NCBI GenBank assembly: GCA_017853375.1
Contig: JAFMJP010000004.1
Span: 1-39,623 of the forward strand
Origin: Actinomycetota bacterium
GTDB lineage: Bacteria > Actinomycetota > Acidimicrobiia > Acidimicrobiales > Ilumatobacteraceae
Direction of reading: 5' to 3'
Length of the DNA: 39,623 bases
Shown here: one piece after another, positions 1-11,033 of the stretch
Layout of the letters: every line of letters begins with the position of its first letter
Position numbering within the stretch: the stretch's first letter is position 1
The notes under the pieces: generated by a model
What the model was told of the DNA's origin: nothing
What the model saw: only the letters and a program-made list of their open reading frames with translations
The model's database searches: none
Program-made: the position numbers and the translations under genes

Positions 1-272
1 CGTGGATGGCCACGCTCGTCGGAATACGTGGTTGGGCCGCCCCAATACTGCGACAGGAACAACGCCAGTCGACGCTGCGCTGGTCCCAGGTCGTCAGGCT
101 GCGGGTACAACGCCAACAACACGGGATCGGTGCGCACGCTCACGTAGAACTGCTCGGCCAGTCGATCGAAGAATGCGAGACCGCCGGCGCGATCGAATAC
201 GGTGACACCGACCTCGCGCGCGACGCCGTCGTGCGCAGGATCATTCGGCGACGTTGGCGAGGTATCGCTCAC
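1..272 (-). CDS. glbO: Group II truncated haemoglobin (GlbO-like), 3' end cut off by window edge
   Basis: Not in the ORF track because it runs off the window; I translated the minus strand by hand and got 90 codons. The protein reads FFDRLAEQFY...ALYP...FLSQYWGGP.TYSDERGHP, which matches mycobacterial GlbO, a small haem protein that binds oxygen and may support respiration or NO/peroxide handling. The B10 and CD1 tyrosines typical of group II (about Tyr43 and Tyr56) are present; the proximal histidine and Trp G8 lie beyond the edge. The start is a GTG whose first bases overlap the echA stop as GTGA, so translation is probably coupled to echA. Family call is firm; physiological role is inferred. 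Confidence 0.88.
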   Translation of the reverse strand, partial: MSDTSPTSPNDPAHDGVAREVGVTVFDRAGGLAFFDRLAEQFYVSVRTDPVLLALYPQPDDLGPAQRRLALFLSQYWGGPTTYSDERGHP

Positions 273-1132
273 GTGAACTGCGGGTCTTCCCAATCCGGGA
301 AGATGTCGGGGAGTTCACGGGAAACCGAATCCGCGAAGCGCGCTTGGCGCTTTTCCAAGAAGCTCGATACTCCTTCATGTGCATCGGCGCTGCGACCCCG
401 CATTTGAATGCCGCGCGAGTCGACACGATGTGCATCCATCGGATGCGAGGCACCCAGCATCCGCCACAACATCTGACGAGAAAGCGCCACCGATACTCCC
501 GACGTATTGTCTGCGATCTCGCGTGCCAGAGCACGGGCAGCGGGCAACAGGTCCTGCGGTGCGTGCACCGAACGAACGAGGCCGCCGTCGTGGGCTTCGT
601 CAGCGGTGAGAATCCGCCCGGTATACACCCACTCAGCGGCCCGTGAGATTCCCACCGCACGAGGCAAGAACCACGATGAGCACGCCTCCGGCACGATGCC
701 GCGTCGGGTGAACACGAAACCAACGCGGGCAGCACTCGACGCGAGACGAACATCCATCGGCAAGGTCATGGTGGCGCCGATACCCACGGCAGCACCGTTG
801 ATGGCTGCGATGACCGGCTTCTTGCACTCAAAGATCCGCAGCGTCACCTGCCCGCCGCCATCCCTGCGAACACGATCGTCGCTGGGACTCGACCAATCGC
901 CGTCATCGAACGTCTTTGCACCACCCGACAAATCTGCTCCGGCACAAAATGCCTTGCCTTCGCCGGTGACGATCACTGCACGTACCGAATCGTCGGCATC
1001 GATGACGTCGAACACCTCCAACAATTCGCGCATCATCACCCCGGTGAAGGCGTTCATTTTCTCCGGTCGATTCAACGTGATGGTGGCGATTGACTCGCTC
1101 ACCTCGTACCGAATCTGGGTGAAGTCCGACAT
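269..1132 (-). CDS. Crotonase-family enoyl-CoA hydratase/isomerase
   Basis: 287 residues, normal for a crotonase. The ORF track extends it 39 codons upstream, but that reads into ftsX; I chose the ATG of MSDFTQIRYEV, which puts the family start NRPEKMNAF near residue 22. Seen: oxyanion-hole segments GEGKAFCAGADLS and INGAAVGIGATM, and GIVPEACSSWFLPRAVG. The two glutamates of classical enoyl-CoA hydratase appear to be replaced, while the Glu in VPEACSS sits where peroxisomal delta3,delta2-enoyl-CoA isomerases carry theirs (PEGCSS), so isomerase-like chemistry in fatty-acid breakdown is possible. It lies 31 bases after ftsX and overlaps glbO by 4 bases. Substrate unknown. Confidence 0.88.
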   Translation of the reverse strand: MSDFTQIRYEVSESIATITLNRPEKMNAFTGVMMRELLEVFDVIDADDSVRAVIVTGEGKAFCAGADLSGGAKTFDDGDWSSPSDDRVRRDGGGQVTLRIFECKKPVIAAINGAAVGIGATMTLPMDVRLASSAARVGFVFTRRGIVPEACSSWFLPRAVGISRAAEWVYTGRILTADEAHDGGLVRSVHAPQDLLPAARALAREIADNTSGVSVALSRQMLWRMLGASHPMDAHRVDSRGIQMRGRSADAHEGVSSFLEKRQARFADSVSRELPDIFPDWEDPQFT

Positions 1133-1163
1133 CACCACGTGTCTACCAGCCGCAACCGTGCAA

Positions 1164-2069
1164 CTACACGTCGAGGAATCGCGAGGCGGCGATGGCCGAA
1201 CCGATCGCGCCGATTGCCGCGCCGAGCAAGAGCAACACCACCATGACACCCGACAGATAACCAGCCGGCACCACGAGGCTGGAGATTCCGGTGCCCGGCT
1301 TGAACGCCGCCACGCCGCCAGACCATGCGCTGTTCAGCGCCCACACCCCGGCACACGACACCACGCCACCGATCAAACCCTGCAACAAACCTTCCAACAT
1401 GAACGGGATTCGAATGAACCAATTGGTGGCGCCCACCAACTTCATCACCTCGATTTCACGTCGACGAGCGAACATTGCCGTGCGGATGGTGTTCCAAATC
1501 AAACCGATGGCAACCGCCAGCAGCACGAGCGACATGATCAGCGTGACGTTGCGAACGAAACCCGACAACGTAGAAATGACTTCGAACTCGTCTTCGGCGA
1601 GTGCCACGGCCTCTACTCCGGGCAACGTGCGATACTGGTCGGCCAAACTGCGCACCAAATCGGTGTCCTCGGTGAGCGGCACCACCTTGAACTGCGTCGG
1701 GATGGTTTCCGGCGTGAGCAAACTGAGCGTCACTGGATCCCCCACGAAGATGCGCTGGGCCTCGGCATAGCTCTCGGCTTTGTCGAGGTAGCGAAGCTTG
1801 TCCACGTCGATCACGCTCGGCGCAGCACGCAAGGTGCCGTCGATCAGCGCCACCTGCTCTGGCGATGCATCACTGCGTACGAACACGATCATGGCCACGT
1901 CACCGCGCCACTGCACCAACAAATTCTCGAACGCACGCTGAATGAGGAAGGTTGCACCAACCAGCAACAGCGCGATTGCCGAGGTGAGCACGGCAGCCAT
2001 GGTGAGCGTGAGATTGCGGCGGAAACTTGCCCAGGTTTCGCGAAGGGCGTACTCGATACGGGCCAGCAT
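1164..2069 (-). CDS. ftsX: Cell division protein FtsX
   Basis: 301 residues with the FtsX plan: a first membrane segment at about residues 20-45, a large extracytoplasmic domain, then three C-terminal membrane segments with the cytoplasmic loop EIEVMKLVGATNWFIRIPF. With FtsE it forms an ABC-type membrane complex that transmits a cytoplasmic ATPase signal to peptidoglycan hydrolases outside the membrane at the division site. Its ATG overlaps the ftsE stop by one base (TAATG), as expected for a coupled pair. In many actinobacteria smpB follows ftsX; here echA and glbO follow instead. Confidence 0.95.
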   Translation of the reverse strand: MLARIEYALRETWASFRRNLTLTMAAVLTSAIALLLVGATFLIQRAFENLLVQWRGDVAMIVFVRSDASPEQVALIDGTLRAAPSVIDVDKLRYLDKAESYAEAQRIFVGDPVTLSLLTPETIPTQFKVVPLTEDTDLVRSLADQYRTLPGVEAVALAEDEFEVISTLSGFVRNVTLIMSLVLLAVAIGLIWNTIRTAMFARRREIEVMKLVGATNWFIRIPFMLEGLLQGLIGGVVSCAGVWALNSAWSGGVAAFKPGTGISSLVVPAGYLSGVMVVLLLLGAAIGAIGSAIAASRFLDV

Positions 2070-2746
2070 TATTCGTACACTCCGCGCTCTTGGTCGCGAA
2101 CCACGAGTCCGCGATCCAACTGAATGACACGACGTCGCATCGCATTGACCACGCGATGGTCGTGGGTTGCCATCACCACGGTGGTACCCGTTTCGTTGAT
2201 GGCTTGCAGCAACGCCATGATGCCCTCGCTCGTTGCCGGATCGAGGTTGCCCGTCGGCTCGTCGGCAAGCATGATGAGCGGACGATTCACGAATGCGCGG
2301 GCAATCGACACGCGCTGTTGCTCACCGCCCGAAAGTTGGTTGGGAAATCGCTCGCTCTTGTCCGCCAAACCGACCAGTTCGAGCACGAACGGCACTTGTT
2401 CGCGAATCACGTGACGAGGTTTGCCGATGACCTCGAGCGCGAATGCAACGTTCTCGAAGACGGTCTTGTTGAGGAGCAACTTGTAGTCCTGGAAGATGTT
2501 GCCGAGCGAGCGGCGCAGGAACGGGACTCTCGACGGTGGAAGTTCGCACACATTGCGCCCAGCCACCCACACATCGCCTTCGGTGGCCACTTCTTCCCTG
2601 CTCATCAAGCGAAGCAACGTGGACTTGCCCGACCCCGACGGACCCACCAAGAACACGAAGTCGCCTTTGGCCACGTCGAACGAGACGTCGTCGACGGCGA
2701 GCGTGTCGTGACCGTAGATCTTGGTGACTCCGTCGAGTTTGATCAT
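2069..2746 (-). CDS. ftsE: Cell division ATP-binding protein FtsE
   Basis: 225 residues, full length for FtsE. ABC ATPase motifs are intact: Walker [10 protein letters not shown] at about residues 36-44, signature [15 protein letters not shown], Walker [11 protein letters not shown] and the switch histidine in MATHDH. It is the cytoplasmic ATPase partner of FtsX. The start overlaps the prfB stop by one base (TAATG), and its own stop overlaps ftsX the same way, so prfB-ftsE-ftsX is one translationally coupled unit, a common actinobacterial order. Confidence 0.96.
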   Translation of the reverse strand: MIKLDGVTKIYGHDTLAVDDVSFDVAKGDFVFLVGPSGSGKSTLLRLMSREEVATEGDVWVAGRNVCELPPSRVPFLRRSLGNIFQDYKLLLNKTVFENVAFALEVIGKPRHVIREQVPFVLELVGLADKSERFPNQLSGGEQQRVSIARAFVNRPLIMLADEPTGNLDPATSEGIMALLQAINETGTTVVMATHDHRVVNAMRRRVIQLDRGLVVRDQERGVYE

Positions 2747-3849
2747 TATTGACCCGCCTCGGTGCGGCGCCAGCGGAGGTAGCCCTCCATGAACTCATCC
2801 AAATCGCCGTCGAGCACCGCCGTGACATTACCCGACTCCACGTCAGTGCGAAGGTCCTTCACCATCTGGTACGGCTGCAACACGTACGAGCGAATCTGCG
2901 TGCCCCAACCAACCGTGGCTTGCTTGCCGGCGATACGCGCCAACTCTGCTTCGCGTTCTTCGATGATGCGCGCCGCCACCATGGTCTTCAACTTCTTGAG
3001 TGCGTTCTCGCGGTTTTGCAGCTGGCTGCGCTCTTGCTGTGACGCCGACACCAAACCTGTCGGCTTGTGGATGAGGCGCACCGCCGACGACGTCTTGTTG
3101 ACGTGCTGACCGCCGGCTCCCGACGCACGGTACACCTCCATGTCGATGTCGGCGTCGTTGATTTCCACGTCGACTTCCTCCAAGACGGGCCACACCTGCA
3201 CGGTGGCGAAACTGGTCTGGCGGCGACCCTGATTGTCGAACGGACTGATACGCACCAGACGATGCGTGCCGCGCTCGCTGGTGAGCAGGCCGTAGGCGAA
3301 GCGTCCGCGCACGGTGAAGTCGGCGGACAAGATGCCCGCTTCGGTGCCATCGGAGATGTCACCCATCTCCACGGAAAAGTTCCGGCGTTCGGCCCAGCGC
3401 GTATACATACGGAGCAACATCGCACTCCAGTCCTGGGCGTCGATGCCGCCGTCCTTGGCATTGATCTGCACGATGGCATCGGTTTCGTCGTGTTCGCCGA
3501 TGAAAAGACTGCGCAATTCCACCTCGTCGAGTGCCGCACGCGCACGAACGAGGCTGTCGTTGATCTCGGGCTCCTGCGATGCATCGTCCGCCTCGCGCGC
3601 CATCTCGTGCAGCACCTGCACGTCCTCCAGCGTCTGGTTGATGCGGTCGAACTCGGTGAGATCACCCTTCACCGCCGCGTACTCGCTGTTCACACGTTTG
3701 GCATGTTCCTGGTCGTTCCACAAATCGGGCTTGGCAACCTCGGTCTCGAGTTCGAGCAAACGTTCGCGCAACTGGTCGATCTTCAGGTACGCCCTTGCCT
3801 CCGCAACGCGACGGGCAACATCGGAGATGTCTGTCGTGAAATCACGCAT
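2746..3849 (-). CDS. prfB: Peptide chain release factor 2
   Basis: 367 residues from the ATG of [11 protein letters not shown]; the 35 extra upstream codons in the ORF track run into the secA 3' end and do not look like RF2. It ends translation at UGA and UAA codons. Seen: the stop-codon recognition tripeptide SPF in [12 protein letters not shown] and the catalytic GGQ in [16 protein letters not shown]. The frame is continuous from start to stop, so this gene lacks the programmed +1 frameshift found in many bacterial prfB genes. It sits 19 bases downstream of secA and overlaps ftsE by one base. Confidence 0.96.
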   Translation of the reverse strand: MRDFTTDISDVARRVAEARAYLKIDQLRERLLELETEVAKPDLWNDQEHAKRVNSEYAAVKGDLTEFDRINQTLEDVQVLHEMAREADDASQEPEINDSLVRARAALDEVELRSLFIGEHDETDAIVQINAKDGGIDAQDWSAMLLRMYTRWAERRNFSVEMGDISDGTEAGILSADFTVRGRFAYGLLTSERGTHRLVRISPFDNQGRRQTSFATVQVWPVLEEVDVEINDADIDMEVYRASGAGGQHVNKTSSAVRLIHKPTGLVSASQQERSQLQNRENALKKLKTMVAARIIEEREAELARIAGKQATVGWGTQIRSYVLQPYQMVKDLRTDVESGNVTAVLDGDLDEFMEGYLRWRRTEAGQ

Positions 3850-3868
3850 GGGTTGCCGCCGTAACGGC

Positions 3869-6628
3869 CTACGCCACCTTGCCGTGACACTGTTTGTACT
3901 TCTTGCCGGAACCGCACGGGCACGGTGCATTGCGCGGAGTCTTCGACCAGTCACTCGCCGAGTTCACGACCGTGCCCTGCTTCGCCGGCACACCCTCGGC
4001 TCCGGACGTCGGTTTGGCGTCTTCGGGCCCCGAGGTTTGCACGTTCTGCACCGTCTGTACCTGTCCGACAGCAGCGTCGTTGCGCACCACCTGTACGTGC
4101 ATGACGTACTTGACGAAGTCCTGGGCCACGCCCTTCATGAGTGCGCCGAACATTTCGAAACCTTCACGCTGCCACTCCGTGAGCGGATCCTTTTGTCCCA
4201 TCGCGCGCAAGTTGATGCCCTCCTGGAGGTAATCCATCTCCTCGAGGTGCTCGCGCCAACGCTGGTCGATGATGCGCAACATGACCTGCCGTTCGATTTC
4301 GCGCATGGTGTCGGCGCCGAGTTCGGCTTCGCGTTGGGCATAGTACGCCGATGCGTCGGCCATCACCGCGTCGTACATGTCGTCGGTCGATGCACATGCC
4401 GACAACTGCTCCACGCTCAAGCCGTGCGGCCAGAACGAACGGAGCTCGGTGACCAATCCCGAAACGTCCCACTCATCGTCGGCTTCCGATACACAGTGCG
4501 TCTCGATGAGGGAATCCACCGCGTCGGCCAGGTACTCCATGGCGGCAACCTTGAGATCGCTGCCGGAGAGAATCTGGTCGCGACGTTGGTAGATGATCTT
4601 GCGTTGCTCGTTCATCACCTCGTCGTACTTGAGAACGTTCTTGCGAATCTCGGCATTGCGTTGTTCCACCGTGTTCTGTGCACGTTCGATGGCTTTGGTG
4701 ACCATCTTTGCCTCGATTGCTTCATCGTCCGGCAGCGCACGACCCATGACCCACGACAACGCGCCGGTTGCAAAGAGTCTCATCAATTCGTCGTCCAAGC
4801 TCAGGTAGAAGCGGCTCGCACCAGGATCGCCCTGGCGACCTGCGCGACCGCGCAACTGGTTGTCGATTCGACGACTCTCGTGTCGTTCGGTACCCAGCAC
4901 GTACAACCCACCGAGTTGGCGAACCTTTGCCCCGTCGGATTCGCACGTGACCGTGTATTCGCGCACCAACTCTGCAAGACGCTCGTGCGCCTTGCGCCGC
5001 GCGGTGATGTAGTCGATCGGCATCTCTTCCAACGCGACGGGTAGCGCAAACTCATCCAACAACGTGTCGGGGTGGTGGCCTTCCTTCAGCACCTGCGCGC
5101 GCGCCATGCCCTCCGGGTTGCCACCCAACAAGATGTCGACACCGCGACCCGCCATGTTGGTGGCCACGGTGACCGATCCGATGCGTCCTGCCTGGGCGAC
5201 GATGGATGCTTCGCGCGTGTGTTGCTTGGCGTTCAGCACCTCGTGTTTCACGCCGCGCTGCTGCAATTTGCGGGACAACAATTCGCTCTTTTCCACGCTC
5301 ACCGTGCCGACCAGTACGGGTTGGCCGGTCTCGTGGCGTACCACGATGTCGTCGACCACCGCCTTGAACTTGGCTTCCTCCGACTTGTAGATCAGGTCGG
5401 CTTCATCCACTCGCACCATTTGGCGATTGGTGGGAATCGGCACCACATTGAGGCCGTAAGTGTTCATCAGTTCTGCCGCCTCGGTTTGCGCAGTTCCCGT
5501 CATGCCGGACAACTTGTCGTACATGCGGAAGTAGTTCTGCAGCGTGATGGTGGCAAGCGTCTGATTCTCTTCCTTGATCTTCACGCCTTCTTTTGCCTCG
5601 ACTGCCTGGTGAATGCCTTCGCTCCACCGACGACCTTCGAGGATGCGGCCCGTGAATTCGTCCACGATCTTCACTTCGCCGTCCTGCACGATGTAGTCCT
5701 TGTCGCGGTGATACAGCACCGCCGCACGCAACGCCACCTGCAGTTGGTGCACCAAGTTGCGCTGCACTTCGTCGTACAGGTTTTCGATGCCGAGTTGGTG
5801 CTCCACCTTTTCGATGCCTGCCTCGGTGGGCACGACGATTCGCTTGTCCTCCTCGACGTCGAAGTCGGTACCGCGAACGAGCGTGCGAACGATGGATGCA
5901 AACTTGTAGTACAGGGTGGCTGCGTCAGCGATACGACCCGAGATGATCAGCGGTGTTCGGGCCTCGTCGATGAGGATCGAATCCACTTCGTCGACGATGG
6001 CGTAAAAATGGCCCCGCTGCACCTTGTCGGCGACGGTGGCGGCCATGTTGTCGCGCAGGTAATCGAAACCAAACTCGTTGTTGGTGCCGTACGTGATGTC
6101 GGCGGCATAGTCGACACGCTTTTCCGCGGGCGAGGTTCGCACACCCGGCACGACGAGTCCGACGCTGAGACCAAGCCAGCGATGGATTTGCCCCATCCAC
6201 ACCGCGTCACGTCGAGCGAGATAGTCGTTCACCGTGATGAGGTGCACTCCCTTGCCCGCGAGCGCGTTCAAGTAGACGGGCAAGGTGGAAACCAGCGTCT
6301 TTCCCTCGCCCGTTCGCATTTCGGCGACCCAACCCGCATGCAGTGCTGCACCGCCCATGAGCTGTACGTCGTAATGGCGCTGCCCAATGACACGCTTGGA
6401 CGCCTCCCGCACCACGGCAAAGGCCTCCACCATGAGGTCATCGAGGCTTTCGCCTCGCGCCAAGCGCGACTTGAATTCTGCGGTCTTGCCCCGCAGTACG
6501 TCGTCGCTGAGGGCAACGATGGCTGGTTCGAGGGCGTTGATTTCGGGCACGACTGCCGCGAGCGCCTTGACCTTTTTGCCCTCGCCGGCGCGCAGGATCC
6601 GATCGAGCACCGCCATGAGAGACGTCAT
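3869..6628 (-). CDS. secA: Preprotein translocase ATPase SecA
   Basis: 919 residues, full length. SecA drives secretory proteins through SecYEG by ATP hydrolysis. Motifs in order: Walker A MRTGEGKTL (about 100), DEVDSILIDEARTPLIISG (about 210), LSGMTGTA, VATNMAGRGVDILLGGNP, and IDNQLRGRAGRQGDPG in motor domain 2. The C-terminus ends in the zinc-binding SEC-C motif CPCGSGKKYKQCHG, which binds SecB or ribosomes in other bacteria. The ATG overlaps the comF stop by 4 bases (ATGA), which supports this start over a second ATG four codons in. Confidence 0.97.
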   Translation of the reverse strand: MTSLMAVLDRILRAGEGKKVKALAAVVPEINALEPAIVALSDDVLRGKTAEFKSRLARGESLDDLMVEAFAVVREASKRVIGQRHYDVQLMGGAALHAGWVAEMRTGEGKTLVSTLPVYLNALAGKGVHLITVNDYLARRDAVWMGQIHRWLGLSVGLVVPGVRTSPAEKRVDYAADITYGTNNEFGFDYLRDNMAATVADKVQRGHFYAIVDEVDSILIDEARTPLIISGRIADAATLYYKFASIVRTLVRGTDFDVEEDKRIVVPTEAGIEKVEHQLGIENLYDEVQRNLVHQLQVALRAAVLYHRDKDYIVQDGEVKIVDEFTGRILEGRRWSEGIHQAVEAKEGVKIKEENQTLATITLQNYFRMYDKLSGMTGTAQTEAAELMNTYGLNVVPIPTNRQMVRVDEADLIYKSEEAKFKAVVDDIVVRHETGQPVLVGTVSVEKSELLSRKLQQRGVKHEVLNAKQHTREASIVAQAGRIGSVTVATNMAGRGVDILLGGNPEGMARAQVLKEGHHPDTLLDEFALPVALEEMPIDYITARRKAHERLAELVREYTVTCESDGAKVRQLGGLYVLGTERHESRRIDNQLRGRAGRQGDPGASRFYLSLDDELMRLFATGALSWVMGRALPDDEAIEAKMVTKAIERAQNTVEQRNAEIRKNVLKYDEVMNEQRKIIYQRRDQILSGSDLKVAAMEYLADAVDSLIETHCVSEADDEWDVSGLVTELRSFWPHGLSVEQLSACASTDDMYDAVMADASAYYAQREAELGADTMREIERQVMLRIIDQRWREHLEEMDYLQEGINLRAMGQKDPLTEWQREGFEMFGALMKGVAQDFVKYVMHVQVVRNDAAVGQVQTVQNVQTSGPEDAKPTSGAEGVPAKQGTVVNSASDWSKTPRNAPCPCGSGKKYKQCHGKVA

Positions 6629-7149
6629 TCTACCCGCGACAAAGGTGGTGCTTTTACGTATGCAACCACCGCACAGTGCACCTCTCGAGCCCCTGCCCGC
6701 AACAGTGCCTCTCGCGCATGTCGCAACGTGGAACCCGTCGTCAACACATCATCCACCAGCAACACCGTGCGACCACACACGGCGCGACCGTGCACGACGA
6801 ATCGTGGCCCGCGCAGACGCTCGGCACGAGAGGAGCCCGTTTGTACGCGTTCGTCCAACCGTCGAAGCGTGCGCACATACGGAACCCGAAGTGTGCGCGC
6901 CACCGACGCCGCAATGAGTGCCGACTGGTCGTGGCCACGTCGGCGAGTTCGGCTGTTCGTGGTGGGGGCAAACGTCGCGACATCGATTTCACGCTCCTGC
7001 ACTGCCCTTGCCAAGTGCCGACCGAAGCGCGCCGCAATCCAGCGGGCGTTGCGGAACTTCATTGCATGAATTGCTCGACGCAATTCCCCGCGATACTCGC
7101 CGAGAGCCACGATGAGCGACGCACGAACGACGTGTGGTGCGCGCACCAC
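6625..7149 (-). CDS. ComF-family phosphoribosyltransferase-like protein, short N-terminus
   Basis: A ComF/GntX-type PRTase-fold protein. Seen: VALGEYRGELRRAIHAMKF near the N-terminus and the PRPP-binding loop VLLVDDVLTTGSTL near the C-terminus. Homologues help DNA uptake or have unknown roles. The usual N-terminal four-cysteine zinc ribbon is absent, and the longer ORF upstream does not encode one. The start is uncertain: I chose GTG at 7149 because GGAG lies 11 bases upstream; GTG at 7170 or 7110 are alternatives. It overlaps secA by 4 bases and heads that transcription unit, divergent from the YczE-like gene. Confidence 0.75.
   Translation of the reverse strand: MVRAPHVVRASLIVALGEYRGELRRAIHAMKFRNARWIAARFGRHLARAVQEREIDVATFAPTTNSRTRRRGHDQSALIAASVARTLRVPYVRTLRRLDERVQTGSSRAERLRGPRFVVHGRAVCGRTVLLVDDVLTTGSTLRHAREALLRAGAREVHCAVVAYVKAPPLSRVE
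7134..7149. promoter_or_regulatory. 16-base perfect palindrome between divergent comF and yczE-like genes
   Basis: GTGGTGCGCGCACCAC is its own reverse complement and covers the likely comF start codons. It could be an operator for the divergent pair, but the same bases also encode a repeated VVRAPHVVRA peptide in the comF frame, so it may just reflect coding. Confidence 0.3.
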
Positions 7150-7174
7150 GTGCGGCACCGCTCCGAGCACATCG

Positions 7175-9355
<2,181 letters not shown>

Positions 9356-9393
9356 GTCATGAGTCTATGCGATGTCGAAGCGCAGGAAGCGCG

Positions 9394-9633
9394 TTACGCG
9401 TCGAAGGTCGGCGTGATTCCCTGCGATGACACCTTGGCCATGATGCGTGCGTGCTCCTCGTCGCTCACCGTGGTTGCCTCGTCCACCAACATCACTGGAA
9501 TCCCATCGCGAACGTCGTAGCGGCGCTGCAATCGGGGGTTGTACAACGCGTCTTCGTCGGCAACGAAATACAGCGGACCCTTGTCTTGCGGACACGCGAG
9601 GATTGCCAGGAGGCGGGCATCGATGGTGCTCAT
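9394..9633 (-). CDS. Trm112-like / UPF0434 small protein
   Basis: 79 residues: LLAILACPQDKGPLYF followed by LYNPRLQRRYDVRDGIPVMLVDEA, the Trm112/YcaR pattern. Family members bind and activate methyltransferases or act as small zinc-ribbon-like proteins; here only one cysteine of the knuckle (ACPQDKG) remains, so metal binding is doubtful. It lies between manB (46 bases upstream) and ahcY (123 bases downstream), and its closeness to ahcY fits a methylation theme, though that is inference. A TAGCCT element 8 bases before the ATG may be its own promoter. Confidence 0.85.
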   Translation of the reverse strand: MSTIDARLLAILACPQDKGPLYFVADEDALYNPRLQRRYDVRDGIPVMLVDEATTVSDEEHARIMAKVSSQGITPTFDA

Positions 9634-9679
9634 GGTCCTGAAGGCTATGCGAACCGCACGCGGCTACGTGTCGTATTCG

Positions 9680-11023
9680 TCAGGCCGTAATCAACTGCAG
9701 CAACTCGGCCACTTGCGTGTCGCACTGTTCCCGTGTCGCAGCCTCGAGGTTGAGACGCAGTAGCGGCTCGGTGTTGGAAGGTCGAACATTGAACCACCAG
9801 TCGCCACAATCCACGGTGAGACCATCCAGACGATCTTGCGGAAAAGCCGCGTACCTTTCTGCAACGCGGGCAATGACCGCGGAGATGTCCTTTACTTGCG
9901 TATTGATCTCGCCACTGTTTGCATACCGCTCGACGGACTCACGCAACTTGGAAAGCGGCAAGCCGGTGCGACTCATCTCTTCCAACACCACCAGCGCAGC
10001 GATGAGACCACTGTCGGCGCGATAGTTGTCGGCAAAGTAGTAGTGGCCACTGTGCTCGCCGGCGAACACCGCCCCGGTGTCGGCCATCACGCCCTTCATG
10101 TAGCTGTGACCGTTCTTGGTGCGCATTCCCGTGCCACCGTTCTCGGCGATGACCTCGCGGACGGCGCGGGACGAGATGAGGTTGTAGAGGATCGTCGCAC
10201 CGGGATGACGACGCAGGAACACCTTGGCCAAGATCGCCGTCGTGGTGCTGCCCGACATGGTGCGACCAAGCTCGTCCACCAAGAACACGCGATCGGCATC
10301 GCCGTCGAACGCCAAACCGACGTCGAAACCACCTGCGACCACGCGCGCCTGCAGATCGCGCTGGTTGGCGGGCTGGATCGGGTCGGCCGGATGGTTTGGA
10401 AACGTCCCGTCGAGTTCGCCGTACATGATTTCCATGTCGATCATGTCGAGTCGGTCGAACACCGCAGGCACGACCAATCCGCCCATGCCGTTGGCGGTAT
10501 CGGCCACGACCTTCATTGGTCGCAACGATGACACCTCGATGAACGACAACACGTGGTCGGCGAAGTCGGACAACATGTTCCGCTTGGTCACCTTGGTTGC
10601 ATCCCCCACCACGGCGGTGGCGAGTGCGGCTCGAGCCAATTCGCGGATGTCTGCAAGACCGTTGTCGATTCCGATCGAACGGGCACCGGCAGAGCACATC
10701 TTGATGCCGTTGTACTGGGCAGGATTGTGCGAGGCGGTGAACATTGCACCCGGCAAATTCATGATGCCGCTTGCGTAATACAACAAGTCGGTGCTCGCAA
10801 GACCGAGATTCACCACGGAAGCGCCGCACGACGTGACTCCGTCCTGGAACGCCGCCACCAACCCGGGCCCCGACGGACGCATGTCATGGGCCACCACCAC
10901 GGAGGACGCCTTGGTGAACTGCACGAACGCCACACCAAAGGCGCGAGCCAGCGATTCATCGAACTGGTCGGGTACCGTGCCGCGCACGTCGTACGCCTTG
11001 ACGATCGCGTCGAGATTCGGCAT
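9680..11023 (-). CDS. manB: Phosphomannomutase/phosphoglucomutase
   Basis: 447 residues. Interconverts mannose-6-phosphate and mannose-1-phosphate (possibly also glucose phosphates) to feed GDP-mannose. Seen: MPNLDAIVKAYDVRG start, phosphoserine loop TASHNPAQYNGIKM with Ser98, metal-binding DGDADRVF at about 240, sugar-binding GEHSGHYYF at about 320 and phosphate-binding RPSNTEPLLRLN near the C-terminus. The extra 22 residues in the ORF track run into the upstream gene and were dropped. It follows the PTPS-related membrane gene by 10 bases. With the guanylyltransferase, gmd and fcl in this window it supplies the GDP-fucose pathway. Sugar preference cannot be decided from sequence alone. Confidence 0.93.
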   Translation of the reverse strand: MPNLDAIVKAYDVRGTVPDQFDESLARAFGVAFVQFTKASSVVVAHDMRPSGPGLVAAFQDGVTSCGASVVNLGLASTDLLYYASGIMNLPGAMFTASHNPAQYNGIKMCSAGARSIGIDNGLADIRELARAALATAVVGDATKVTKRNMLSDFADHVLSFIEVSSLRPMKVVADTANGMGGLVVPAVFDRLDMIDMEIMYGELDGTFPNHPADPIQPANQRDLQARVVAGGFDVGLAFDGDADRVFLVDELGRTMSGSTTTAILAKVFLRRHPGATILYNLISSRAVREVIAENGGTGMRTKNGHSYMKGVMADTGAVFAGEHSGHYYFADNYRADSGLIAALVVLEEMSRTGLPLSKLRESVERYANSGEINTQVKDISAVIARVAERYAAFPQDRLDGLTVDCGDWWFNVRPSNTEPLLRLNLEAATREQCDTQVAELLQLITA

Positions 11024-11033
11024 CGGAGAAAGG

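Noticed and set aside
507-2123. Long plus-strand ORF of 538 residues
   Set aside because: It lies antisense to echA and ftsX, has arginine/histidine-rich low-complexity protein and no family motifs; it is a shadow of high-GC coding.
2746-3849. Programmed +1 frameshift in prfB
   Set aside because: The reading frame from MRDFTTDI to the stop is continuous with no in-frame UGA near codon 25.
5072-7069. Long plus-strand ORF of 665 residues antisense to secA
   Set aside because: Histidine/valine-rich translation with no motifs, entirely opposite a clear secA gene.
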